Origin: Oscillospiraceae bacterium
GTDB taxonomy: Bacteria; Bacillota; Clostridia; Oscillospirales; Ruminococcaceae
Direction of reading: 5' to 3'
Assembly (NCBI GenBank): GCA_029068025.1
Contig: JAIEDJ010000365.1
Span: forward strand, 1 to 13,756
Length of the DNA: 13,756 bases
Shown here: positions 1-5,714 of the stretch, piece by piece
Position numbering within the stretch: position 1 is the first letter of the stretch
Layout: each line of letters begins with the position of its first letter
Made by a program: the position numbers and the translations under genes
Notes under the pieces: model-generated
The model's database searches: none
What the model was told of the DNA's origin: nothing
The model's input: the letters and a program-made list of their open reading frames with translations, nothing else

Positions 1-79
1 GCCTACCGGGCCCCGGGGGCGCCAGGCGCGTAGTGTAGTGTGCCGCCAATTGAGAATTTTGAAATTCTTTAAAATAAGG
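1..79 (+). repeat. Right half of a structured repeat element (copy 0), cut by window start
   Basis: Positions 42-79 match the right end of the complete element at 3605-3819 (its 3781-3819) except for one T in a T-run. The arm consists of GCCGCCAATTGAGA (42-55) followed by TTTTGAAATTC (57-67) and an AAAATAAGG end (71-79). The bases before it (1-41) are very GC-rich and do not resemble the cores of the other copies. The left arm lies outside the window. The element ends 7 bases before the scpB start codon, and its terminal AAGG appears to act as the scpB ribosome binding site. Identity as a repeat is seen directly; any function is inference. Confidence 0.75.
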
Positions 80-86
80 TGAAAAT

Positions 87-698
87 ATGAAATTCAGTGA
101 GAGTATGGCGGCTGTTGAAGCCGTGCTGTTCGCGTGCGGAGAGCCTATTGAGCTTGATAAGCTCGCCGCTGCCGCCGAGATAGAAAAGGAGACCGCCGAA
201 CGTATTGTGGAGCGGCTGAACGATCGGTATAAAGATCAGAAGAGCGCTTTTCTTATTGGAAAGCTGGACGGCAGCTATCAGATGATGACGCGTCCCGAAT
301 ATGCGCGTTACATAAAAACGGCAATGGAAACGCGCCGCCAGGTGCCGTTATCTCCCGCGGCGATGGAGGTCCTGGCTATCGTGGCGTACAATCAGCCCGT
401 CACGCGCGGATTTGTCGATCAGGTGCGCGGCGTGGACAGCTCGGGAGTGGTGCGCAGCCTTGTGGAGCGTGATCTGCTGGAGGAACACGGGAGGCTGACC
501 GACGTTCCGGGGCGGCCTATAGCATACCGCACGACGGACAATTTTTTAAGGTGCTTCGGGCTTAACAGTCTGGAAAATCTCCCGGCGATCCCAGGCAGCA
601 CGGATCAGATAGATCTCGATGAGTATGAGGATATGAATGACGATCCCGAGGGAATCTCGTCTGCAGTCTTGGACGAGGTCAAAGACGATCTGGAATAA
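87..698 (+). CDS. scpB: Segregation and condensation protein B (ScpB)
   Basis: ScpB is the winged-helix kleisin partner of the SMC-ScpA condensin, which compacts and separates replicated chromosomes at the nucleoid. The 203-residue length fits the family. Recognisable blocks are the central LSPAAMEVLAIVAYNQPVTR stretch (residues 88-107), the following DQVRGVDSSGVVRSLVERDL (111-130), and the C-terminal GRP-Y-TT-FL-FGL signature (142-159) with SLENLP (161-166). The tail beyond residue 170 is acidic, as is common. The start ATG has a weak AAGG site 7 bases upstream, contributed by the end of a repeat element. scpA would be expected upstream but is outside the window. The DUF2953 gene follows after about 36 bases, so co-transcription is likely. 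Confidence 0.96.
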   Translation: MKFSESMAAVEAVLFACGEPIELDKLAAAAEIEKETAERIVERLNDRYKDQKSAFLIGKLDGSYQMMTRPEYARYIKTAMETRRQVPLSPAAMEVLAIVAYNQPVTRGFVDQVRGVDSSGVVRSLVERDLLEEHGRLTDVPGRPIAYRTTDNFLRCFGLNSLENLPAIPGSTDQIDLDEYEDMNDDPEGISSAVLDEVKDDLE

Positions 699-734
699 CC
701 GTGATCGAAAATACAAATGAAAGGTGGTGTTCCC

Positions 735-1508
735 ATGGTAGGCTGGATAATCGCAGGCTCGATCCTGCTTTTGTTCCTGATATTGCTGCTGAGCAGAGTG
801 ACTATCATTGTTGATTACGATGGGGACATCTATCTTAAGGTGTCGTATTTCGGCATAACGGTCTTTAAAATTCCAAGCAAGAAGAAACCTAAGAAAAAAG
901 CGAAAAAGAAGAAGAAAAAGTCAGATATTGCCGATAAAGCGGCTGAAACAGCGATAAAAGAGGACGAGTCCGCGGATAAAAAGAACGGGAACACGGATGA
1001 ATCCGACAAGCCCGACGATCCCGATAAGAAAAAGAAGAAGGAAAAGAAGCCTAAAAAACCGCTTCCGACTTTTGACGAACTTATGGATCTTCTGAGATTG
1101 GCGCTGAACAGTGTCGGAAAGCCGCTGAAAAAGATATTGAAGCGCGTTACGTTCTCACATCTGAGCTTTGACGCGGTGTGCGGCGGGGCAGACGCGGCAA
1201 GGGCGGCGATAAACTACGGGGCAATGAACTTCGCGTTAAGCTCCGTGCTGAATCTTATCGACACGTTCTTCACGCTGAAGGCGCCCGACGATCTGCATAT
1301 CGGAGTGGATTTCTATCAGGAGAAGACAGTGATGAAGATCTACTGCGAGATCAGAACCACTGTCGGCGCTGCGATCGCGTTCGCGTTCTCACTGCTGGGA
1401 CGCGCGGTGATGAACTATCTGAGATCCCGCGGCGCGAGAAGCGCTATCAAAAAGCTCATTGCAAAGCCAAAGGAGCCAAAGAAAGCGGAGAGCGCGGCGG
1501 AAAACTGA
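735..1508 (+). CDS. DUF2953 membrane protein, YtfI-like, with lysine-rich linker
   Basis: This is a 257-residue membrane-anchored protein. Residues 3-20 form one hydrophobic helix, followed by a short beta-type segment (21-46), then a strongly charged Lys-rich linker (49-110, many KKK runs with Asp/Glu patches). The C-terminal half (about 115-257) carries the DUF2953-like region with the typical AARAAINYGAMNFALSS segment (154-170) and a hydrophobic stretch near 210-225. I chose the ATG at 735 because AAAGGTGG at 720-727 is well spaced for it; an in-frame ATG at 717 lies upstream of that site. In Bacillus the related ytfI sits next to ytfJ, as here, and the pair is linked to sporulation and germination. 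The biochemical role is unknown. The linker is unusually basic and low in complexity. Confidence 0.87.
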   Translation: MVGWIIAGSILLLFLILLLSRVTIIVDYDGDIYLKVSYFGITVFKIPSKKKPKKKAKKKKKKSDIADKAAETAIKEDESADKKNGNTDESDKPDDPDKKKKKEKKPKKPLPTFDELMDLLRLALNSVGKPLKKILKRVTFSHLSFDAVCGGADAARAAINYGAMNFALSSVLNLIDTFFTLKAPDDLHIGVDFYQEKTVMKIYCEIRTTVGAAIAFAFSLLGRAVMNYLRSRGARSAIKKLIAKPKEPKKAESAAEN

Positions 1509-1572
1509 AAGTAAGGCGGCTTATGTCGTTTTATATATTTTAAAAAGCAATGCGGGCAGACCGCCCGATATG

Positions 1573-1579
1573 AAAGGAG
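1573..1579 (+). promoter_or_regulatory. Ribosome binding site of gerW/ytfJ
   Basis: AAAGGAG lies 10 bases before the ATG at 1590 and fixes that start. Just upstream, CGGGC and GCCCG (about 1554-1568) can form a small hairpin. Confidence 0.8.
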
Positions 1580-1589
1580 TTAAATTATT

Positions 1590-2021
1590 ATGGCACACGC
1601 TATTGAAGGTATTCTGGGAGTATCTATGGAAAAGATCCGCGAGATGGTGGACGTTAACACCATTGTCGGCGAACCCATCAGCTCCGAGGGCGCTACCATT
1701 ATACCTATCTCCAAGGTGTCCTTCGGCTTTGCGTCGGGCGGCACGGATCTTCCGACTCAGGCGGCGGAGAAGTTCGCGGGCGGCAGCGGCGCGGGTATTA
1801 CCGTAAAGCCCGTGGCGTTCATTGTTATCAAGGCGGACGGCGACGTTAAGCTGATGGAGCTTGGCGGCGGCAAGTCTTCTCCGATCGAGGGCGCTATCGA
1901 AGCTATCCCCGGTATCGTAGAAAAGATCAAGGCGTTCATGGCGGACAAGAAGGCTGCAAAGGCGGCTAAGGCTGCTGAATCCAAGGAGAGCCTGGAAGAA
2001 GCGGAAAAAACCGAGGAATAA
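1590..2021 (+). CDS. ytfJ: Spore protein YtfJ (GerW family)
   Basis: GerW/YtfJ proteins are small spore-associated proteins; in Bacillus subtilis GerW is needed for normal spore germination. The 143-residue product shows the family core: GVSMEKIREMVDVNTIVGEPI (residues 10-30, with the conserved VGEPI), TIIPISKVSFGFASGG (36-51), a glycine-rich GGSGAGITVKPVAFIVI segment (64-80), and the SPIEGAIEAIPGIVEKI region (97-113). The tail from about residue 116 is Ala/Lys/Glu-rich, probably helical and exposed. There is no signal peptide or membrane helix. It follows the DUF2953 gene and precedes dacF, the order expected in spore formers. Its presence suggests, but does not prove, that the organism can sporulate. 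Confidence 0.93.
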   Translation: MAHAIEGILGVSMEKIREMVDVNTIVGEPISSEGATIIPISKVSFGFASGGTDLPTQAAEKFAGGSGAGITVKPVAFIVIKADGDVKLMELGGGKSSPIEGAIEAIPGIVEKIKAFMADKKAAKAAKAAESKESLEEAEKTEE

Positions 2022-2079
2022 TTTACTAATGGTCTGCGCAAAATATCCAATGAAATAAATTTTAATTGGAGTGAGCGCA

Positions 2080-3192
2080 ATGAAAAAAGTAATTTGCAGT
2101 TTTCTGGTTTTGGGACTTATGCTGCCGGTTTTCGGGCTGAAAGCGTCTGCGGAGGGACCGGGAGTGTCGGCGGTAAGCGCCGTTGTCATCGAAGCGGAAA
2201 CGGGCACGGTGCTGTTCTCGAAGAATATGAGCGAACAGCGTGCTATGGCTTCAACGACTAAGATCATGACCGCGATATTGACTATTGAAGCGGGCGATCT
2301 TGACCGCGAGTTCACGGTGGACAGCTTTGCCATTATGGTAGAGGGCACATCGATGGGCTTGCGCGAGGGCGACCGCGTGTCGCGGCGTGACTTGCTTTAT
2401 GGTATAATGCTCCCCTCGGGCAACGACGCGGCAAACGCCGCGGCGGTCTCTGTGTCGGGGAGCGTTGCGGCGTTTGTGGAAAAAATGAACGCGAAGGCGG
2501 GTTCGCTGGGACTTTTAAACACGCATTTCGCGAATCCGTCGGGCCTGGACGCGAACGGGCACTACACCACGGCTTATGATCTCGCCAGGCTTACCGCATA
2601 CGCGATGAAAAACGAGATCTTCCGTGAGGTGGCAGGCTGCCGCTCAAAGGAGGTCGAGTTCGGAAATCCGCCGTACAAGCGTACGCTGTACAATTCAAAT
2701 AAAATGCTAACGCGCTACGAGGGAGCTATAGGCGTAAAGCCGGGATTTACCGATGACGCGCGGCGTTGTCTTGTGTCCGCGGCGGAGCGCAACGGAACAA
2801 CGCTTATTGCGGTCACGTTGAATGCGGGCGACGACTGGAACGATCACGAGAAAATGCTGAACTACGGTTTTTCTCAGGTGAGCGCATATCAGTTGGAAAC
2901 TGGCTGCTCCGCAAAGGTTGCGGTCGCGGGAACGGGACAGACGGTCGGCGTGTACGCGGATAACGCAGTCTTGTCTTTGACTGCCGTTCAGCGTCAGCGG
3001 CTGGAGCGGAAGGTGCTGCTGCCGAGAATGGTTTACGGTGCTGTGGAAAAGGGACAGAAGCTCGGCAAGATAGAATATATGCTGGACGGAAAGACCGTCA
3101 AGAGTGTGAATCTGTATGCGGATTCAGACGTTGCCGAGGAGGACGGGCAGCTTAGCACGTGGCAGAAGATACTGCGGTTTCTCGGGTTCTGA
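2080..3192 (+). CDS. dacF: Secreted D-alanyl-D-alanine carboxypeptidase (penicillin-binding protein, DacF type)
   Basis: This serine DD-carboxypeptidase (peptidase S11) would remove the terminal D-Ala from peptidoglycan stem peptides outside the membrane. The 370-residue protein has a signal peptide (1-24, cleavage after ASA), the catalytic SxxK motif S58-T-T-K61, SGN at 113-115, and the third active-site motif as K220-P-G rather than the usual KTG. The C-terminal part (about 265-360) fits the beta-rich PBP5 C-terminal domain, and the last residues WQKILRFLGF (361-370) could be a membrane-associating helix. The ATG at 2080 is preferred because GGAG at 2068-2071 is 8 bases away; an upstream GTG at 2071 overlaps that site. 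In spore formers this neighbourhood points to DacF, which tunes spore cortex cross-linking, but a vegetative role is possible. Confidence 0.93.
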   Translation: MKKVICSFLVLGLMLPVFGLKASAEGPGVSAVSAVVIEAETGTVLFSKNMSEQRAMASTTKIMTAILTIEAGDLDREFTVDSFAIMVEGTSMGLREGDRVSRRDLLYGIMLPSGNDAANAAAVSVSGSVAAFVEKMNAKAGSLGLLNTHFANPSGLDANGHYTTAYDLARLTAYAMKNEIFREVAGCRSKEVEFGNPPYKRTLYNSNKMLTRYEGAIGVKPGFTDDARRCLVSAAERNGTTLIAVTLNAGDDWNDHEKMLNYGFSQVSAYQLETGCSAKVAVAGTGQTVGVYADNAVLSLTAVQRQRLERKVLLPRMVYGAVEKGQKLGKIEYMLDGKTVKSVNLYADSDVAEEDGQLSTWQKILRFLGF

Positions 3193-3288
3193 GCGGTCGT
3201 GCGGATAGGAGCAGGCTCTTTAAGGTAAATCGGCAAGATCGGCGCTGCGGATATTTGTATCGTTTGGTATTATGTTGAAGCAAAGTGC

Positions 3289-3317
3289 TTGACAAGTTCA
3301 AAGCTGTACGGTATAAT
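3289..3317 (+). promoter_or_regulatory. Consensus sigma-A promoter upstream of rluB
   Basis: TTGACA (3289-3294) and TATAAT (3312-3317) are both perfect consensus hexamers with 17 bases between them. Transcription would start near 3324 and read through both structured elements into rluB, giving an unusually long leader of about 500 nucleotides. Confidence 0.85.
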
Positions 3318-3324
3318 GAACTAT

Positions 3325-3387
3325 ATGGCGAAACAAGCAAAGATCAACGCATTAATGGTAATGTCTAAGCTAAGAACAACACTGTAA
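3325..3387 (+). CDS. Possible leader peptide, 20 residues
   Basis: Directly after the perfect promoter an ATG opens a 20-codon frame (MAKQAKINALMVMSKLRTTL) ending in TAA at 3385-3387. The start would lie at or next to the predicted transcript 5' end, so translation would have to be leaderless; in-frame ATGs at 3355 and 3361 are alternatives with no clear ribosome binding site. The stop overlaps an AAAGGAG (3386-3392), which could serve an 18-codon frame from ATG 3406 that enters the first structured element. It may be a small leader peptide, the 5' remnant of a gene interrupted by the element, or chance. Confidence 0.25.
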   Translation: MAKQAKINALMVMSKLRTTL

Positions 3388-3395
3388 AGGAGCAG

Positions 3396-3558
3396 GAATT
3401 TCAAAATGGTCGAAAAAAATTTAACAAATAATAAAAAAATTTTCCGACCGGTTAGGACTTGACGGCTAAGCGGAACGGGGCGTCAGCGAAGATGAGCGTG
3501 CGCATTATGCTTCGCAAAACGCTGCCAAGTTCGAATTTTGAAATTCTTAAAAATAAGG
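3396..3558 (+). repeat. Structured repeat element, copy 1 (163 bp)
   Basis: Outer arms GAATTTCAAAA (3396-3406) and TTTTGAAATTC (3536-3546) are perfect inverted repeats. Just inside on the left is a hairpin with GGTCG (3408-3412) and CGACC (3445-3449) closing an A/T-rich stem. A third pairing joins GGACTTG-A-CGGC (3454-3465) with GCTG-C-CAAGTTC (3521-3532), keeping an A-C mismatch at the same place as copy 2. The core holds GCGAAG and CTTCGC (near 3486 and 3510), another potential stem. The element ends in AAATAAGG (3551-3558). Its arms match copy 2; its core does not. Confidence 0.8.
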
Positions 3559-3604
3559 TTGCAGCAAATGCGCCTTAACCAAGAACAGCGTTATAAATAC
3601 GCAT

Positions 3605-3819
3605 GAATTTCAAAAAGTGTCAAAATTTTTCTTAAGAAAAATTTTGACCGGTTCTCAATTGACGGCTAAGTGCAGCGGAAAATGCAGCGGTGCAAAAATC
3701 AGCGCGGTGGATGGGCAGAAACTTTTATATATAAGCCGATGTAGGGACAAAAATCAGCCGCTGCATTTGGAGCGGAACGTGCCGCCAATTGAGAATTTTG
3801 AAATTCTTTTAAAATAAGG
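3605..3819 (+). repeat. Structured repeat element, copy 2 (215 bp)
   Basis: The outer arms GAATTTCAAAA (3605-3615) and TTTTGAAATTC (3796-3806) are identical to those of copy 1. The left hairpin is a perfect 30-base palindrome (3619-3648, centre CTTAAG). The next pairing is TCTCAATTG-A-CGGC (3653-3666) with GCCG-C-CAATTGAGA (3781-3794), interrupted by one A-C mismatch. The core contains an 11-bp perfect inverted repeat, AAATGCAGCGG (3680-3690) and CCGCTGCATTT (3758-3768). The right end AAAATAAGG (3811-3819) runs into the rluB ribosome binding site. The nested stems give one long multi-branched fold. It could be a MITE-like mobile element, a structured RNA, or both. Confidence 0.85.
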
Positions 3820-3825
3820 AGCAAT

Positions 3826-4569
3826 ATGATACGGATTCAGAAAATAATTGCGGACAGCGGTCTGTGCTCGCGCCGTAAGGCAGAGGAGATGATCTCGCAG
3901 GGAAGAGTCACCGTGAACGGCAGAAGGTGTTCGCTGGGAGACAAGGCGGACGAGGTGCGCGATATCGTCGCGGTCGACGGGAAGGCGCTTTCCGCTCCGA
4001 GCAAGGAAAAGCGCTACATAATGTTGAATAAGCCGCGCGGATATATCACGACGATGTCGGACGAGCAGGGCAGGCGCACGGCAGTCGAGCTGCTGGACGG
4101 CGTGGAGGAACGGGTCGTTCCCGTCGGACGGCTGGACAGGAACTCCGAGGGGCTGCTGCTGTTCACCAACGACGGTGAGCTGGCAAATGAGATCACTCAC
4201 CCATCGCGGCACGTAAGCAAAACGTATCGCGTCACCATCGACGGCAGAGTTAGCGAGGAACAGCTTATGCGGCTGAGCTCCGGCGTGGAGCTGGACGACG
4301 GCAAGGTCACGCTCCCGTGTACGGTGGAGGTGCTTGTCGAGGAGCCGGAGCGAACGGTTCTGAGAATAGTAATAAAGCAAGGACTTAACCGACAGATACG
4401 CAGAATGTGTACGGCGGTCGGGCTGGAGGTCGGACGGCTGCGGCGTGTCGCGATAGGCGGCGTTCGGCTCGGTATGCTCAAGCCCGGCGAATGGCGCGAT
4501 CTCACCAAGGAAGAGCTGAGATCCCTACGTGCGTCGATCGGTAAGTCCGAGAAGCGAGGAAAACGATGA
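3826..4569 (+). CDS. rluB: 23S rRNA pseudouridine synthase, RluB type
   Basis: Enzymes of the RsuA/RluB family isomerise a specific uridine in rRNA to pseudouridine; RluB acts on the peptidyl-transferase region of 23S rRNA. The 247-residue product has an N-terminal S4 RNA-binding domain (about 1-50, with RIQKIIADSGLCSRRKAEEMI), the LNKPRGYITT segment (67-76), and the catalytic motif VGRLDRNSEGLLLFTNDG (100-117) with D104 as the predicted nucleophile. The C-terminal QGLNRQIRRMC motif (185-195) is also typical. The ATG at 3826 follows AAGGAG (3816-3821), which straddles the end of the repeat element. Its TGA overlaps the next gene's ATG (ATGA), indicating translational coupling. RluE or RsuA specificity cannot be fully excluded, but the Firmicute gene order favours RluB. 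Confidence 0.93.
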   Translation: MIRIQKIIADSGLCSRRKAEEMISQGRVTVNGRRCSLGDKADEVRDIVAVDGKALSAPSKEKRYIMLNKPRGYITTMSDEQGRRTAVELLDGVEERVVPVGRLDRNSEGLLLFTNDGELANEITHPSRHVSKTYRVTIDGRVSEEQLMRLSSGVELDDGKVTLPCTVEVLVEEPERTVLRIVIKQGLNRQIRRMCTAVGLEVGRLRRVAIGGVRLGMLKPGEWRDLTKEELRSLRASIGKSEKRGKR

Positions 4570-4880
4570 TAGAGATACTTCAGAATAAGGAAAATCTCGA
4601 CAAGATCGAGTTTAACGCCCGCGACGGCGATGAGGTTCTCGGAAAGATCGCGGGAGAGCTTGACGGCGATACGTTTGTTATCAACGAACTGGACTGCGGG
4701 GAGTTCTTTACGGACGGGCTGGTTCGCGCAATACTTAATCTGATGACGCTGCACGGGATCGACAAGGCGAGGTTTGAGCTTCCCGAGCATACGGAGCTGC
4801 TGCGAAAACTGAGATTCTTTGAGGACAAACCTGAGATCGGCAGTATCGCGGAGTTCTTTGATAAGGGCTGCGGGAATTGA
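4566..4880 (+). CDS. Small protein of unknown function, coupled to rluB
   Basis: The 104-residue soluble protein starts within the rluB stop codon (ATGA overlap), so the two genes are almost certainly one translational unit. It is acidic and has no signal peptide or membrane helix. The order of segments, with a beta-rich first half followed by VRAILNLMTLHGIDKARFEL (53-72) and then LLRKLRFF (78-85), resembles the second half of a GNAT acetyltransferase fold, where a helix is followed by a strand and a 'L-LGF'-like turn. That resemblance is weak and no acetyl-CoA-binding motif is clear. A role linked to ribosome modification would be a guess from position only. Confidence 0.8.
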   Translation: MIEILQNKENLDKIEFNARDGDEVLGKIAGELDGDTFVINELDCGEFFTDGLVRAILNLMTLHGIDKARFELPEHTELLRKLRFFEDKPEIGSIAEFFDKGCGN

Positions 4881-4924
4881 TCTTTATTTCAACAAATTCC
4901 GCATAGGTCAGCGGGGGAGAGAAA

Positions 4925-5440
4925 ATGGTTATTCTGATCGGCGGCGCGTCTCACACAGGTAAAACCAATTTAGCACAGCGGCTTCTCGAAAAATACAGGT
5001 ATCCGTATTTGTCCATTGATCATTTGAAAATGGGGCTTATCCGGAGCGGTAACACGGAATTGACTCCAATGAGCGATGATACGGAATTAACAGAGTATCT
5101 GTGGCCGATCGTGCGGGAAATGGTTAAGACCGCTGTTGAAAATGAACAAAATCTGATCGTTGAGGGGTGTTACATTCCCTTTGATTGGCAAACGGATTTT
5201 GACGAAGGCTATTTGTCTAAAATTCGATATATATGCCTGATATTAAGCGAGCGATATATCCGGTCACATTTTGAGGATATAAAAAAATATGCAGGCGTGA
5301 TCGAGCAAAGGCTTGATGATTCGGATCTCACAATGGAGTCAGTATTGCAGGACAACGCCCGAACGCTTGATATGTGCAGAAAACACAATGCGGGTTATTT
5401 GCTTGTTGATGATGAATATCATGTCGATCTTGAGCTGTGA
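4925..5440 (+). CDS. P-loop NTPase, small-molecule kinase-like
   Basis: The 171-residue protein begins with a hydrophobic strand and a Walker A motif, GASHTGKT (residues 7-14), followed by YLSIDHLK (33-40), where an Asp commonly contacts substrate or Mg2+ in adenylate-kinase-like enzymes. A second strand, NLIVEGCYIPFD (about 76-87), resembles the Walker B-region strand of these kinases. The length and layout suggest a small nucleotide- or metabolite-kinase, often annotated as adenylate kinase-like or 2-phosphoglycerate kinase-like; the substrate cannot be told. The gene is visibly more AT-rich than its neighbours and uses different codons, for example many AAA, AAT and TTT. This hints at separate acquisition. 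A purine-rich GGGGGAG sits just before the ATG. Confidence 0.85.
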   Translation: MVILIGGASHTGKTNLAQRLLEKYRYPYLSIDHLKMGLIRSGNTELTPMSDDTELTEYLWPIVREMVKTAVENEQNLIVEGCYIPFDWQTDFDEGYLSKIRYICLILSERYIRSHFEDIKKYAGVIEQRLDDSDLTMESVLQDNARTLDMCRKHNAGYLLVDDEYHVDLEL

Positions 5441-5494
5441 CTTTCGATTCGTGGGGCGGTTATCCATAATGGGTAGCTGCCCTGTTTGTCGTTT

Positions 5495-5523
5495 TGATAA
5501 AAACGAAGGATCGGCTTTTATCA
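5495..5523. other. Hairpin after the kinase-like gene, possible weak terminator
   Basis: TGATAAAA (5495-5502) and TTTTATCA (5516-5523) form an 8-bp perfect stem about 55 bases after the kinase-like stop codon. No clear T-run follows, so termination is doubtful. Confidence 0.35.
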
Positions 5524-5622
5524 GCATAAATGATCAAAGGGAGTTTTATTGTCAATTTTACCAAAAAAATAGGGAAAAAATTTGGCAAAACAGAAAAAAT
5601 TTTCTTCAAAAGAAAAATGCTC

Positions 5623-5651
5623 TTGTTATTTAGTCGAGATTGTTGTATAAT
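5623..5651 (+). promoter_or_regulatory. Sigma-A promoter of the carboxyltransferase operon
   Basis: TTGTTA (5623-5628) and a perfect TATAAT (5646-5651) are spaced by 17 bases. The predicted start is near 5658, about 57 bases before the first ATG, with CGGAGGAAA (from 5702) as a strong ribosome binding site. Confidence 0.8.
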
Positions 5652-5714
5652 TAACGTGGATATTTTTTTGGCAGAGCTATTGCCACATTTAAGTAATATA
5701 ACGGAGGAAACACC

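Larger units (their letters stand above)
3193..3825. other. 630-bp region between dacF and rluB: promoter, short ORF, two structured elements
   Basis: No large gene is supported here. The stretch holds a consensus sigma-A promoter (3289-3317), a possible 20-codon reading frame (3325-3387), and two tandem copies of the structured repeat (3396-3558 and 3605-3819) separated by 46 bases. No clear Rho-independent terminator for dacF was found in 3193-3288. A 66-codon open frame at 3617-3817 lies entirely inside the repeat and has no convincing ribosome binding site. Confidence 0.7.

Noticed and set aside
3617..3817. 66-codon open frame inside element copy 2
   Set aside because: It lies wholly in the palindromic element, has no good ribosome binding site, and its frame is not shared by copy 1.
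3396..3819. Integron attC sites
   Set aside because: The nested palindromes recall attC folding, but no recombinase core sites of the GTTRRRY type are paired and no cassette ORFs or integrase are present.
5470..5633. Short frame with a CPVC motif after the kinase-like gene
   Set aside because: No ribosome binding site, and it runs into the promoter region. The single CxxC is too little to call a gene, though a decayed remnant is possible.
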